Positions 1 through 8,500 of a DNA stretch of 54,044 nucleotides are shown here, piece after piece. Position numbers and translations under genes: made by a program. The stretch is taken from contig JACRKA010000097.1 of the NCBI GenBank assembly GCA_016219905.1, forward strand, positions 1 through 54,044, in the 5' to 3' direction. Under the pieces are notes generated by a model. That model was given only the letters and a program-made list of their open reading frames with translations, ran no database searches and was not told where the DNA came from. The stretch is from Verrucomicrobiota bacterium. GTDB taxonomy: Bacteria > Verrucomicrobiota > Verrucomicrobiia > CAIQCK01. Every line of letters starts with the position of its first letter. Position 1 is the stretch's first letter.

Positions 1-1155
1 CCGGTGTTGATCGAGGTGTGCATTTTCACGGCGTTGCTGGGGCTGGCGATGCACGCGCTGCCCGTCCTTTCGCTCCAGGAGGTCGCCGGCACACACGGGG
101 TCGAGCATCATGTGATGGGGCCGGACGCCGCGACCAACCCGCAGCATCGCGAGCTGGAGGCCTCGATGCTCCACTACATGGGCGAGGTGTTTGTCGGCCA
201 TTGGTTCGCGTGGGTCGTGGGCATCGTATTCGCCCTGCTGCTGCTGTCGGCGACCAACACGGCGATCGTGGGCCTGGTGAGCGTGATTTTCTTGATGGCG
301 CGCGACGGCCAGTTGCCGCGGCATTTCGCCACCTTGAACCGCTTCGGCGTGCCGTGGATCCCGCTGCTGATCGCGACGATCATCCCGCTGCTGGTGCTGG
401 ATGCGGTCAACAACATCCAAGGGCTGGCTTCGCTCTACGCGATCGGCGTGGTGGGCGCGATCACGGTGGACCTCGGTTCGTCGGCGTTCAACTTCAAGCT
501 GCCGATGAAGCGGTGGGAGCGCGTGCTGCTGCTGGGGACGAGCGTGTTGCTGGCCGGCATCTGGGTCACGATCGCCGTGACCAAGCCGTATGCGCTGTTG
601 TTCGCGTTGCTGGTCGTCGGCTTTGGCGCGTTGATGACTACGAAGTGGATCAAGGGACCGGCGCCCGCGCCGGCCGAGCCCGGCTTTGACACCAGCGCGA
701 TGGGGGTGCCGGTCCTGGAACCGGTGATGGCGACCGGCGCGGCGGCGGCGGCGGCCACGGGTGGCGCGATCCTCGTGGCGGCGCGCGGGCCGACGGATGT
801 GCTGAAGTTCGCGGTGGACGAGGCGGCGTTGCGCGGGTGCGTGCTCTACGTGCTCTACGTGCGCGAGATCGCGGTGACGATCCCGACGACGTCTCACTGG
901 CGCAACGACCCGGATGCGACGGCGGTGTTCAAGGCCGCGCGCGACCTCGCGAGCCAGCGCGGCGTGCAGGTGTTGCCCGTCTATACGAACAGCGACTCGC
1001 CCGCCCCGATCATCCTGGATCTCGCCGCGACGTTTGGCGTGGAGTATCTGATCATGGGCGGCAGCCAGCGCAGCCGGTTGGTCAACCTGCTCAAGGGCGA
1101 CGTCATCGGCGCCGTGGCGCGCCAGTTGCCGCCGAACATCCGGCTGTTTATCTAG
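1..1155 (+). CDS. APC-type amino-acid permease with C-terminal universal stress protein domain (5' truncated)
   Basis: The reading frame is open from the first base, so the N-terminal half lies outside the window; 384 codons remain. The first ~230 residues hold several hydrophobic membrane segments typical of the later helices of APC-superfamily permeases, with a cytoplasmic loop reading MARDGQLPRHFATLNRFGVP, the usual APC pattern for this position. From about residue 250 the protein becomes soluble and resembles a UspA domain: a beta strand ILVAARG, a helix, then a C-terminal EYLIMGGSQRSRL segment. The Usp nucleotide loop normally reads G-2x-G-9x-G; here the second glycine position is Arg, so ATP binding is uncertain. 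APC-Usp fusions are a known architecture in which the stress domain is thought to regulate transport. The substrate cannot be told from the sequence. The gene converges on the amt-glnK operon. Confidence 0.85.
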   Translation, partial: PVLIEVCIFTALLGLAMHALPVLSLQEVAGTHGVEHHVMGPDAATNPQHRELEASMLHYMGEVFVGHWFAWVVGIVFALLLLSATNTAIVGLVSVIFLMARDGQLPRHFATLNRFGVPWIPLLIATIIPLLVLDAVNNIQGLASLYAIGVVGAITVDLGSSAFNFKLPMKRWERVLLLGTSVLLAGIWVTIAVTKPYALLFALLVVGFGALMTTKWIKGPAPAPAEPGFDTSAMGVPVLEPVMATGAAAAAATGGAILVAARGPTDVLKFAVDEAALRGCVLYVLYVREIAVTIPTTSHWRNDPDATAVFKAARDLASQRGVQVLPVYTNSDSPAPIILDLAATFGVEYLIMGGSQRSRLVNLLKGDVIGAVARQLPPNIRLFI

Positions 1156-1178
1156 GGCTATGTGTAAAACGCAAGCGC

Positions 1179-1198
1179 CGCCCCCGGGTCCGGGGGCG
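1179..1198. terminator. GC-rich hairpin between convergent genes, possible bidirectional terminator
   Basis: Eight-base arms CGCCCCCG and CGGGGGCG are perfect complements around a 4-base loop. The hairpin lies 24 bases after the permease stop and 35 bases beyond the glnK stop, where the two transcripts meet. It has no T-run on either side, so it is not a classical intrinsic terminator, but its position and stability suit transcript-end formation or protection. Confidence 0.45.
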
Positions 1199-1232
1199 TC
1201 GCTCGCGTGATGAATCTGCGAGGGCGCGTGGC

Positions 1233-1574
<342 letters not shown>

Positions 1575-1599
1575 TCAATCCTCAGTCAGCCTGCGCGGC

Positions 1600-3099
1600 T
1601 CAGATCAGGTTGTATCCTTCCTCGCCGTGGTCCACGATGTCCAACCCTTGGCGTTCTTCATCCGGCGCCGGCCGCAGGCCGATCACCGCCTTGACGATAT
1701 ACGCGAGAATCGCCGTGCCGACAACTGCCAAAACGAACGTCAGCCCGATGGCCTTGACCTGCTCGATCCACAGCGATGAGCCGACCACGGCTTTGAGGTT
1801 GGTGCTGAGGTTGGCGTTGACGTCCAGCACCGCCAGGAATCCTGTCAGCAGCGCGCCCAGCGTCCCGCCCACCGCGTGCACGCCGAAGGTGTCCAGCGCG
1901 TCGTCGTAGCCGATCAGGCCCTTGAGCTTGGTCACCGCGAAGAACGGGATCAACCCCGCCGCGACGCCGATGATGACCGCGCCGGTGGAGTTGACGAAAC
2001 CGCACGCGGGCGTGATCACCACCAGGCCCGCCACCGCGCCCGAGCAGAAACCGAGCACGCTGGGCTTGCCTCTCATGACCCATTCCGCGACCGCCCACGT
2101 GAAGCAGGCCACGGCCGTCGCGAGCGTGGTCGTCATGAACGCATTGGCCGCGATGCCGTCGGCCGCCACCGCGCTGCCCGCGTTGAACCCATACCAGCCG
2201 ACCCACAACATGCCCGTGCCCACCATGCACAGCACCATGCTGTGCGGCGGCATCTGCTCCTTCCCGAACCCGACGCGCGGGCCGAGGATCAGGCACAGGA
2301 TCAGCGCCGACCAGCCGCTCGACATGTGGACCACCGTGCCGCCGGCAAAATCAATCGCCTGGATGGTTGCCTTGGCGTTCCACACGCCGTTCATGAAACC
2401 GTCAATGCCCCACACCATGTGCGCCAGCGGGAAGTAAACGACGAACATCCACAGCGTGATGAACACGAGGATGGCCGAGTATTTCATGCGCTCCGCGACC
2501 GCGCCGACGATCAGCGCCGGCGTGATGATCGCGAACATGAGCTGATACATCGAGAAGACGTTTTGCGAGACCCAGAACGAGTAGTCGGTGTTGGGCGCGG
2601 AATCCACGCCCTTGAGGAACGCGAACTTGGTCCAACTGCCCATGAACGGATTGCCGCCTGCGAACGCGATGCTGTAGCCGCACGCCCACCACAGGATCGT
2701 CACCAGCCCCGCGATGCCGAGACATTGCGCCAGCACCGACAGCACGTTCTTCTTCCGCACCAGGCCACCGTAGAACAACGCCAGTCCCGGCAGCGTCATG
2801 AACAACACCAGCGCCGAACACGCCATCTGCCAGGCGTTGTGGCCGGGGCCGGACGTGGCCGAGGTCGGCGTCGCCAGGCCCTCGGCGATCTTGCCGTCCT
2901 TGTCCTTCAACGGCGCCGCCGGGTCGCCGTTGGTGACGTAGGCCTCGAGCGACGCGATGCGCTGCTCGAGCGTCGGCTCGGGCTTCTTCGGCGCATCTGC
3001 CGCGCCCGCCGGGCCTGCCAGTGTGACCAAGAGCGCGGCCAGCCCTCCTAGGGCCGCCGACCGCGCTCCGAATTTCGCAGTCAATGATTTCAGCTTCAT
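1600..3099 (-). CDS. amt: Ammonium transporter Amt
   Basis: Amt/Mep/Rh channel of 499 residues that carries ammonium across the inner membrane. Residues 1-36 form a signal peptide (KK-type n-region, hydrophobic core, GPAGAADA), followed by a short acidic linker and about eleven membrane segments. Family marks include FYGGLVRKKNVLSVL and the pore histidines in PLAHMVWG and DTFGVHAVGG. An upstream in-frame ATG exists at 3216, but it would add 39 Arg-rich residues in front of the signal peptide and would sit downstream of the predicted -12 element only narrowly, so the start at 3099 is preferred. The ribosome site before 3099 is weak. Cotranscribed with glnK, which would gate it when nitrogen is sufficient. 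Confidence 0.95.
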   Translation of the reverse strand: MKLKSLTAKFGARSAALGGLAALLVTLAGPAGAADAPKKPEPTLEQRIASLEAYVTNGDPAAPLKDKDGKIAEGLATPTSATSGPGHNAWQMACSALVLFMTLPGLALFYGGLVRKKNVLSVLAQCLGIAGLVTILWWACGYSIAFAGGNPFMGSWTKFAFLKGVDSAPNTDYSFWVSQNVFSMYQLMFAIITPALIVGAVAERMKYSAILVFITLWMFVVYFPLAHMVWGIDGFMNGVWNAKATIQAIDFAGGTVVHMSSGWSALILCLILGPRVGFGKEQMPPHSMVLCMVGTGMLWVGWYGFNAGSAVAADGIAANAFMTTTLATAVACFTWAVAEWVMRGKPSVLGFCSGAVAGLVVITPACGFVNSTGAVIIGVAAGLIPFFAVTKLKGLIGYDDALDTFGVHAVGGTLGALLTGFLAVLDVNANLSTNLKAVVGSSLWIEQVKAIGLTFVLAVVGTAILAYIVKAVIGLRPAPDEERQGLDIVDHGEEGYNLI

Positions 3100-3125
3100 G
3101 GCTTGGTTCTCGTTTCTGCGGTCGT

Positions 3126-3143
3126 GGAAGCGGCACCGCTTCC
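3126..3143. repeat. Perfect 8-bp inverted repeat in the amt leader
   Basis: GGAAGCGG and CCGCTTCC flank a 2-base spacer, 27 bases upstream of the amt start and inside the leader predicted from the sigma-54 site. In RNA it could form a short hairpin upstream of the ribosome site. No function is known. Confidence 0.4.
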
Positions 3144-3211
3144 GCGCTTTCACATTCCGATCGCTACGGATCGTTTTGGGACGACATGCGTGTTCGTTCG
3201 CTGGAACCCAA

Positions 3212-3227
3212 AGCAACAGCAGTGCCA
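3212..3227 (-). promoter_or_regulatory. Sigma-54 (RpoN) promoter for amt-glnK
   Basis: Read on the minus strand, the site is TGGCAC-TGCTG-TTGCT. This matches every position of the sigma-54 consensus TGGCAC-N5-TTGCW, with the invariant GG and GC at -24 and -12. Transcription would start near 3200, giving a leader of about 100 bases before the amt ATG at 3099. Sigma-54 control with an NtrC-type activator is the established mode for amt-glnK operons. No clear enhancer palindrome was seen in the short space up to queA, so activator sites may lie inside queA. Confidence 0.8.
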
Positions 3228-3302
3228 GCCCCGCTCACGCTTGCGGGACGCGGAAGGTCTGGCGAAATTTGAGCGGGCTGGTTAAAAGGGACGGGCAGGC
3301 TG

Positions 3303-4343
3303 ATGAAAACGAGCGACTTCGACTACACGCTGCCGTCCGAGCTGATCGCGCAGCAACCGCTGGCCCGGCGCGACACCAGCCGGATGCTCGTCCTCCACCG
3401 CGCCACCGGCGCGCTGGCTCACGAAACCTTCGCGCGTTTCCCCGACCGCCTGCACGCCGACGAAGTTCTCGTCCTCAACGACACGCGCGTCATTCCCGCC
3501 CGCCTCCTTGGCCGCAAACCCACCGGCGGCGCCGTCGAACTGCTGCTTGTCGAGCAACTCGACGCCCTCCGCTGGCTCGCCCTCGCCCGTCCTGCCAAAC
3601 GCCTCCACGACGGCACGGAGTTGGTCTTCGAGGAAAACCCGAATCACGAATCACGTTCCACGCTCTCCGCCATCGTCGAGTCCAAACGCGCGGAAGGCGA
3701 AGTCTGCATCCGCTTCGCGACCGCCCCCGACCTCGACCGCTTCGGCCACGTGCCGCTGCCGCCCTACATCCGCCACGGCGAAGACCAGCCCGACGACCGC
3801 GAGCGATACCAGACCGTCTTCGCACGCCGGCCCGGCGCCATCGCCGCGCCGACCGCCGGCCTGCACTTCACGCGCGAGACCTTCGCCGCGCTCGCCCAAC
3901 GCGGCGTGCTCGTCCACCGGCTCACCCTCCACGTCGGCCTCGGCACGTTCAAACCGGTGGCGACCGACGACATCGAGCAGCACGTCATGCACATCGAACG
4001 GTTCGACATCCCGGAGGAGACCGCGCTCGCCGTCAACGCCGCCAAGCGCGACGGCCGCCGCGTCATCTGCGCCGGCACCACCGTTGTCCGCGCCCTCGAA
4101 TCGGTCGCCGACGAGGCCGGCCAGGTCCGCGCGGGCGCGAGCGAGACCGACATCTTCATCCACCCGCCGTATCACTTCCGCGTCGCCGACGCCCTGCTGA
4201 CCAACTTCCATCTGCCGCGCTCGACGCTGCTGATGCTGGTCAGCGCCTTCGCCGGCCGCGAGCCTGTGCTGGCCGCCTACGCCGAGGCCGTGCGCGAGCG
4301 GTATCGGTTTTACAGCTACGGCGATTGCATGTTAATCGTGTGA
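3303..4343 (+). CDS. queA: tRNA preQ1(34) S-adenosylmethionine ribosyltransferase-isomerase QueA
   Basis: 346 residues, the normal family length. QueA transfers and isomerises the ribosyl group of SAM onto preQ1 at position 34 of tRNA, making epoxyqueuosine. Family signatures run the full length: FDYTLPSELIAQQPL at the N-terminus, SRMLVLHR, VLNDTRVIPARLLG, PLPPYI, the block PTAGLHFT, HVGLGTFKPV, and the C-terminal TNFHLPRSTLLMLVSAF and YRFYSYGDCMLI. The gene is divergent from amt and starts 4 bases before... a 4-base gap from the RibD-like gene that follows, so the two are probably cotranscribed although their pathways differ (both lie near GTP-derived metabolite chemistry). Confidence 0.96.
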   Translation: MKTSDFDYTLPSELIAQQPLARRDTSRMLVLHRATGALAHETFARFPDRLHADEVLVLNDTRVIPARLLGRKPTGGAVELLLVEQLDALRWLALARPAKRLHDGTELVFEENPNHESRSTLSAIVESKRAEGEVCIRFATAPDLDRFGHVPLPPYIRHGEDQPDDRERYQTVFARRPGAIAAPTAGLHFTRETFAALAQRGVLVHRLTLHVGLGTFKPVATDDIEQHVMHIERFDIPEETALAVNAAKRDGRRVICAGTTVVRALESVADEAGQVRAGASETDIFIHPPYHFRVADALLTNFHLPRSTLLMLVSAFAGREPVLAAYAEAVRERYRFYSYGDCMLIV

Positions 4344-4347
4344 CCTG

Positions 4348-5046
4348 ATGAAGCGCCCCTACGTCCTGATCAACATGGCCATGACGCTCGACGGCAAGAC
4401 CTCGACCGTCGAGCGGCGGCCCACCGACTGGACCAGCCCGACCGACAAGCGGCGGATGATCGAGCTGCGCGCCACCGCCGACGCGGTGATGGTCGGCGCG
4501 CGCACCGCCGAGACCGACCGCACCAGCCTGAGCATCCCCGACGCGGCCTTGCAGCGACGCCGCGCGCGGCGTGGGCTGCCGCCGCATCCGCTGCGCATCA
4601 TCGTCAGCGGCAACTGCTCTTTCCGCGACACCATCCGCGTCTTCGAGCGGCCCGTCTCGCCCATCCTCATCTTCACCTCGCGCCGCGCGCCGCAGGCAAA
4701 GCTGGACCGGCTCGCGCGCCGGCCCGACACGCACATCTATGTCGCCGGCGGACGCGACGTGGACGTGCCGGCGATGCTCGACATCCTCGCGCGCGAGTGG
4801 AAGGTGAAGCGGTTGCTCGCCGAGGGCGGTGCGGCGTTGAACTGGGCGCTGTTCGCGGCGGGCGCGGTGGACGAGGTCAACGTCACGCTCTGCCCGCGCG
4901 TGTTCGGCGGCGCGACCGCGCCGACGCTGGTGGACGGTGCCGGTTTTCTCCGCGACCGCATCCTCGACGCGAAGCTCCTGCGCTGTGACCGCATCGGGCA
5001 GGAGTTGTTTCTGCGATATCGGAGATTGCCGCTGTCTTCCGGCTGA
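4348..5046 (+). CDS. RibD C-terminal-type reductase (dihydrofolate reductase superfamily)
   Basis: 232 residues, with only the reductase half of bifunctional RibD and no cytidine-deaminase-like N-terminal domain. The fold uses NADPH to reduce a ribosyl-pyrimidine or pterin-like substrate. Visible marks are the opening NMAMTLDGKTS, the central ADAVMVGARTAETD, the strand LLAEGGAALNWALF and the closing block VDEVNVTLCPRVFGGATAP. These match RibD_C and the archaeal-type 2,5-diamino-6-ribosylamino-pyrimidinone reductase. It follows queA by 4 bases. It may serve riboflavin synthesis with a separate deaminase, or act as a DHFR-like pterin reductase; the sequence does not decide. Confidence 0.85.
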   Translation: MKRPYVLINMAMTLDGKTSTVERRPTDWTSPTDKRRMIELRATADAVMVGARTAETDRTSLSIPDAALQRRRARRGLPPHPLRIIVSGNCSFRDTIRVFERPVSPILIFTSRRAPQAKLDRLARRPDTHIYVAGGRDVDVPAMLDILAREWKVKRLLAEGGAALNWALFAAGAVDEVNVTLCPRVFGGATAPTLVDGAGFLRDRILDAKLLRCDRIGQELFLRYRRLPLSSG

Positions 5047-5148
5047 ACCGGCAGCGCGGCCGGGAGGAGAAAGGTATTGCTTCAGGGGTGGCGAAAAGCT
5101 AGTTTTCTGGGGCAACTGCGGACCGAGAGCGGTGTTGGACATACAGCC

Positions 5149-5313
5149 ATGATGCAAGTCGCGAGAGGGCCGCGCAGCGGGCAGACGATGACCGAGTTCC
5201 TGCTCGTGGCGATGACGTGCATCCTGTTCTTTTTCATCCTCGCGATTTTTTTGAACTCGTATCTCGAGCATTCATACCGGGTTTTGAGCCTGTTGTCGTC
5301 GCAATACCCCTGA
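5149..5313 (+). CDS. Very short Flp-like prepilin
   Basis: 54 residues beginning at tandem ATG codons. After a basic leader, the motif SG/QTMTEF fits the Flp prepilin cleavage rule (G/XXXXE[Y/F]), with Glu at +5. A hydrophobic helix LLVAMTCILFFFILAIFL follows, then a short polar tail of about 16 residues. It is first in the Tad locus, 57 bases before a second Flp pilin that shares the same cleavage motif. The mature protein would be only about 40 residues, at the lower end for Flp pilins. It could be a minor subunit. An in-frame ATG-less extension to 5077 (TTG) exists but would bury the prepilin leader, so 5149 is preferred. Confidence 0.7.
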   Translation: MMQVARGPRSGQTMTEFLLVAMTCILFFFILAIFLNSYLEHSYRVLSLLSSQYP

Positions 5314-5370
5314 GGGGTGGCGGCGCGGCAGCCAGAGGAGTCATAGCGGCAGCGGTCGGCAGGAGAAACC

Positions 5371-5643
5371 ATGAGCAAGATGCGTAAACTGATGGCGAAC
5401 CGGCGGTCAGGCCAGACGATGACGGAATACATCATCATCGTCGTGATCGTTGCGGTGGCGGCGCTGATCATCTTCGGTATTTTCAGCGACACCATCCGGA
5501 CGAAACTGGCGGGCACCGTGTCAAGCATTGACAGCGGCACGCACGCCAGCGACGCCCAAAGCGAGGTGGCCACCAAGTCGGTGGACATCCTGAAGAACCT
5601 CAACGAACAAGGCATAGACAGCAGCGGTGGCAGCGGGTCGTAG
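5371..5643 (+). CDS. flp: Flp family type IVb pilin
   Basis: 90 residues. The leader MSKMRKLMANRRSG is followed by QTMTEY, the exact Flp cleavage motif with Glu at +5 and Tyr at +6, and by the hydrophobic helix IIIVVIVAVAALIIFGIF that packs in the pilus core. The tail of about 50 residues is polar and ends in a Gly/Ser run. It should be the major structural subunit of the Tad pilus, cut and methylated by a TadV-type peptidase not found in this window. A GGAGAA ribosome site lies at the usual distance from the start. Flp pili mediate tight surface adherence. Confidence 0.88.
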   Translation: MSKMRKLMANRRSGQTMTEYIIIVVIVAVAALIIFGIFSDTIRTKLAGTVSSIDSGTHASDAQSEVATKSVDILKNLNEQGIDSSGGSGS

Positions 5644-5700
5644 TTCGGCGCTTGTAAACGTGGCTGGCAGAGGAGGCCAGCTGCGGCCACGAGGGTCACG

Positions 5701-6267
5701 ATGCGGCGGCAACGCAACCATGCCCGCGCGCGAATGATTGCCCGACGCTCCGGGGAGAGCGGGCAGTCCATCGTGGAGTCTTGTGTCGTCATCATGGTGG
5801 TGCTGCTGGTTTTCTACGGGTTTCTTCAGGCCGCGTTGCTCTACAACCACGAGCGCGTGCTCCAGTTTGCCTCGTTCGCGTCCACGCGGTCGGCCACGGT
5901 CGGGTTCAACGAGGACGTCTATACGCGCGCCTACCGGGCCGCGTCCATCCCCGCGTCCGGCCCGATGCAGACGCCGGGGCAGAACCAGTCGCAGCCGGCG
6001 CAGCTTGGCCTGGAGACCGCCATCATCCCGTGTTACCTGAACCCGGAGAACGGCCAGGGCATTTTGCAGTATGAGTATTGGGACACCTACCGGATGGACC
6101 CGGTGATCACAGGCGGGGGCACTACGATCCAGGAGTATCACGAGCAGCAACACCCGCTGCAGATCTGGAAGGACAGCGGGTTGCTGTGGGCGTTTTATGG
6201 CCGGGACACGGTGACGATCGCCAACGACGTGTCCATGGGGCTTCACTACGAGCATTACCTGCAATGA
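5701..6267 (+). CDS. TadE-like pseudopilin
   Basis: 188 residues. The Arg-rich leader ends in ESG/QSIVES, a TadE-type prepilin cleavage site with Glu at +5, followed by a hydrophobic helix and the pseudopilin pattern ALLYNHERVLQFASFASTRSA. The rest is an exported domain without a family I can name. TadE and TadF pseudopilins are processed by the same peptidase as Flp and are needed for pilus assembly. The stop overlaps the next start by 4 bases (ATGA), so translation is coupled to the TadG-like gene. Confidence 0.8.
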   Translation: MRRQRNHARARMIARRSGESGQSIVESCVVIMVVLLVFYGFLQAALLYNHERVLQFASFASTRSATVGFNEDVYTRAYRAASIPASGPMQTPGQNQSQPAQLGLETAIIPCYLNPENGQGILQYEYWDTYRMDPVITGGGTTIQEYHEQQHPLQIWKDSGLLWAFYGRDTVTIANDVSMGLHYEHYLQ

Positions 6268-7886
6268 ACATTCTCCGTCCAACGCCCTCCGCGCCGCCCG
6301 CCTGCAACCGCCGGCGGGGCCAGACGCTGATCTTCGTGATGATGGTGCTGGCGATCCTGTCGTTCGTGATGTTCTCGGTGTATGACGTGCAGCAGGTGGC
6401 CAGCGCGCGGGTCCGGGCGCAGAACGCCTCCGACGCGGCGGCGCTGGCCGGGGCGCGCTGGCAGGTCACGACGCTCAACGCCATCGGCGAGATCAACCTG
6501 CTGAAGCTGACGACGGCGATCATTGACACGCCGCCGTCGCCGTATGCGGGGCCGGTGCCGGCTTCGCAGTGGCACTCGCTTTTTTCTGATATCAGCAACG
6601 GGTTGGATGGGTTGCAGGAGCGGCTCAGCCGGATCGGGCCGTTGCTGGGCGTGTTCTACGCGCAGCAGGCGGCGAAGCTCAACGGCATGCACGTGGTGGC
6701 GTCGTATGCGCAGCCGTTCAATGACACGATCACCTGGATCAGCACGCACGCGTCGGATTATCCGCCGTATTACCAGACGGAGTTGGTGCCGCTGCTGCAG
6801 GAGATCGTCAACCAGGGCGTGGCGGCGTTGCCGGCGGGGGCGCTGGGCAATCCCGGTTCGTTCGACCTCTCGGAAGCTTCGGGATGGGCGGGGTATTTGT
6901 TGAGCCGGCGTTTTTACGAGGCCATCGCCGCGCAGGACTGGTGTTACTTGCGGCCGGTGTTGAACGCGCCCTACACGGACGCGACCTCGTTCTGGGGCAT
7001 CGTGCGGCCGGGCGACCCGCCGGACCCGCTGCAATTCCTGCCGCTGTGGGTGATGCCGCAGTTTTTCTCGCCGGACACCGTCGAGCAGCAGCTTTCGGAC
7101 AGCGTGCCGGCGATCCAGACTCTGACCAGCCTGCGCAACCTGCAACTCAACCCGAATTTCCCGACCAACACAGGCGATACGAACTATCCGCACTTCAGCG
7201 AGCCGGTGGATCCGATCGCCTTCTACGTGCCGCTGCAACTCTTCGTCTATCGGGGGCAGTGGAGTTGGGGCGGCAACGATGACCAGGCGGAAGCGCTGTT
7301 GCTGCGCAGCCGGTTCAAGCCGCAGTTCCGCTACAAGGGCGCCGATTCGGTCTGGGCGGTGCAGGGCACGGCCAACGTGGTGATGGCCCCGGCGAACCCG
7401 GAGCAGGTTTCGTGGACTTCCGCGCACGAGCAGGAAGGCCTGCGCACGGCATTTGGCGAGCTGGCCTACCTCACCAACCGCGTCGGCAGCATCGGCTACG
7501 GCATCATGGGCAGCGCGGCGGCCAAGCCGTTCGGCCAGATTGACGAGAGCACGCCGCCCAACGGCGCGCCCGGCAGCCCGATCCCGCTGGTGCTGCCGGT
7601 GTTCGACTCGGTGCGGCTGATCCCGATCGCGTTCTCTTCGGGCACCGCGCAGTTCGACCCGTTGTGGTTCATCCATCTGCGCGACCATCTTTATCCCTAC
7701 ACGTCGCAAGGCATCGGCGCGATCTCGGGGGCCTGCCCGTATTGCGCCGACTTGATTCTCTGGGAAAGCTCCGCGTTCCGGCAGATCGGGCTGGACTGGT
7801 TTGCCGACGCCGCCAAGGACGGCCGCGACCCGTGCCCGCCCGGCGGCGGCGGCTGGAACAGCAACAACGGCATCATCGCCCACTGA
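6264..7886 (+). CDS. TadG-like pilus assembly protein with N-terminal pilin-type anchor
   Basis: 540 residues starting at the ATG that overlaps the previous stop. After CNRRRG comes QTLIFVMMVLAILSFVMFSVYDV, a prepilin-like hydrophobic anchor, and then the Tad-G/TadE_N-type pattern ARVRAQNASDAAALAGARWQ. That 'NASDAAALAGA' pattern is typical of TadG-family proteins. No Glu is found at +5, so processing by the prepilin peptidase is unsure. The ~470-residue exported part is rich in Trp, Pro and Tyr and has no motif I recognise. Its place between two TadE-like genes suggests a large minor component or tip protein. Confidence 0.72.
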   Translation: MNILRPTPSAPPACNRRRGQTLIFVMMVLAILSFVMFSVYDVQQVASARVRAQNASDAAALAGARWQVTTLNAIGEINLLKLTTAIIDTPPSPYAGPVPASQWHSLFSDISNGLDGLQERLSRIGPLLGVFYAQQAAKLNGMHVVASYAQPFNDTITWISTHASDYPPYYQTELVPLLQEIVNQGVAALPAGALGNPGSFDLSEASGWAGYLLSRRFYEAIAAQDWCYLRPVLNAPYTDATSFWGIVRPGDPPDPLQFLPLWVMPQFFSPDTVEQQLSDSVPAIQTLTSLRNLQLNPNFPTNTGDTNYPHFSEPVDPIAFYVPLQLFVYRGQWSWGGNDDQAEALLLRSRFKPQFRYKGADSVWAVQGTANVVMAPANPEQVSWTSAHEQEGLRTAFGELAYLTNRVGSIGYGIMGSAAAKPFGQIDESTPPNGAPGSPIPLVLPVFDSVRLIPIAFSSGTAQFDPLWFIHLRDHLYPYTSQGIGAISGACPYCADLILWESSAFRQIGLDWFADAAKDGRDPCPPGGGGWNSNNGIIAH

Positions 7887-7897
7887 GAACCCCGGCC

Positions 7898-8500
7898 ATG
7901 AAACCCCTCTTGAAATCCCATCGGTCGCGGGCGGGCCAGGCGATGGCGGAGATGGTGCTGGCGCTGGTCGCGATGGTGGTGATCATGGTGGGCATCGTCA
8001 CGCTGGGCGAAGGCGGCTACCATCAGATCGCCTCGATGCTGGCGGCGTTGCGCGACGCCTCGACGGGCGCGATCCTCGGCGCCTCCAGCGGCGAGACCTA
8101 TCCGCTGGTGCAGGATTGGGACGCCGGCGCCGACAACCGCAACTACACGCCGGACGACCGCGCGAACTACACCAGCCAGGCCAGCCTCTACACCACCAGC
8201 CGCACGGCGCTCTCGCAGGTCGGCAACGGCCAGCCTTTCGATTATCCGAACTACAACCTCGGCATCCAGCAGTTCGACCAGCACAACCTCACCACCCAGA
8301 TCCCCAACGGCGCCGTCACCGGCGGCTGGAGCACGCCGGGCATAGACACCCGCGACCTGACCCTGGGCGGCATCGAGCGCGGGAGCGAGCGCGTGGAATT
8401 CGGCAACGCGCTGCAGCGGCTGGTCTATGACGCCGACAAGATCACCATCCGCAACGAAGTCTATTGGCCGCAATTGTCCAATCTGGACCAGGCGCCGTGA
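7898..8500 (+). CDS. TadE-like pseudopilin
   Basis: 200 residues. The leader MKPLLKSHRSRAG is followed by QAMAEMVLALVAMVVIMVGIV: cleavage after Gly with Glu at +5, then a hydrophobic helix. The exported remainder is rich in Tyr, Asn and Gln. It is the third pseudopilin-like protein in the locus, lying 11 bases after the TadG-like gene and overlapping the next start by 4 bases (GTGA). Being of TadE/TadF size, it may pair with the pseudopilin at 5701. Confidence 0.75.
   Translation: MKPLLKSHRSRAGQAMAEMVLALVAMVVIMVGIVTLGEGGYHQIASMLAALRDASTGAILGASSGETYPLVQDWDAGADNRNYTPDDRANYTSQASLYTTSRTALSQVGNGQPFDYPNYNLGIQQFDQHNLTTQIPNGAVTGGWSTPGIDTRDLTLGGIERGSERVEFGNALQRLVYDADKITIRNEVYWPQLSNLDQAP

Noticed and set aside
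3099..3216. 39-residue N-terminal extension of Amt from the ATG at 3216
   Set aside because: It would lie in front of a good signal peptide and begins only a few bases from the sigma-54 -12 element, upstream of the expected transcript start.
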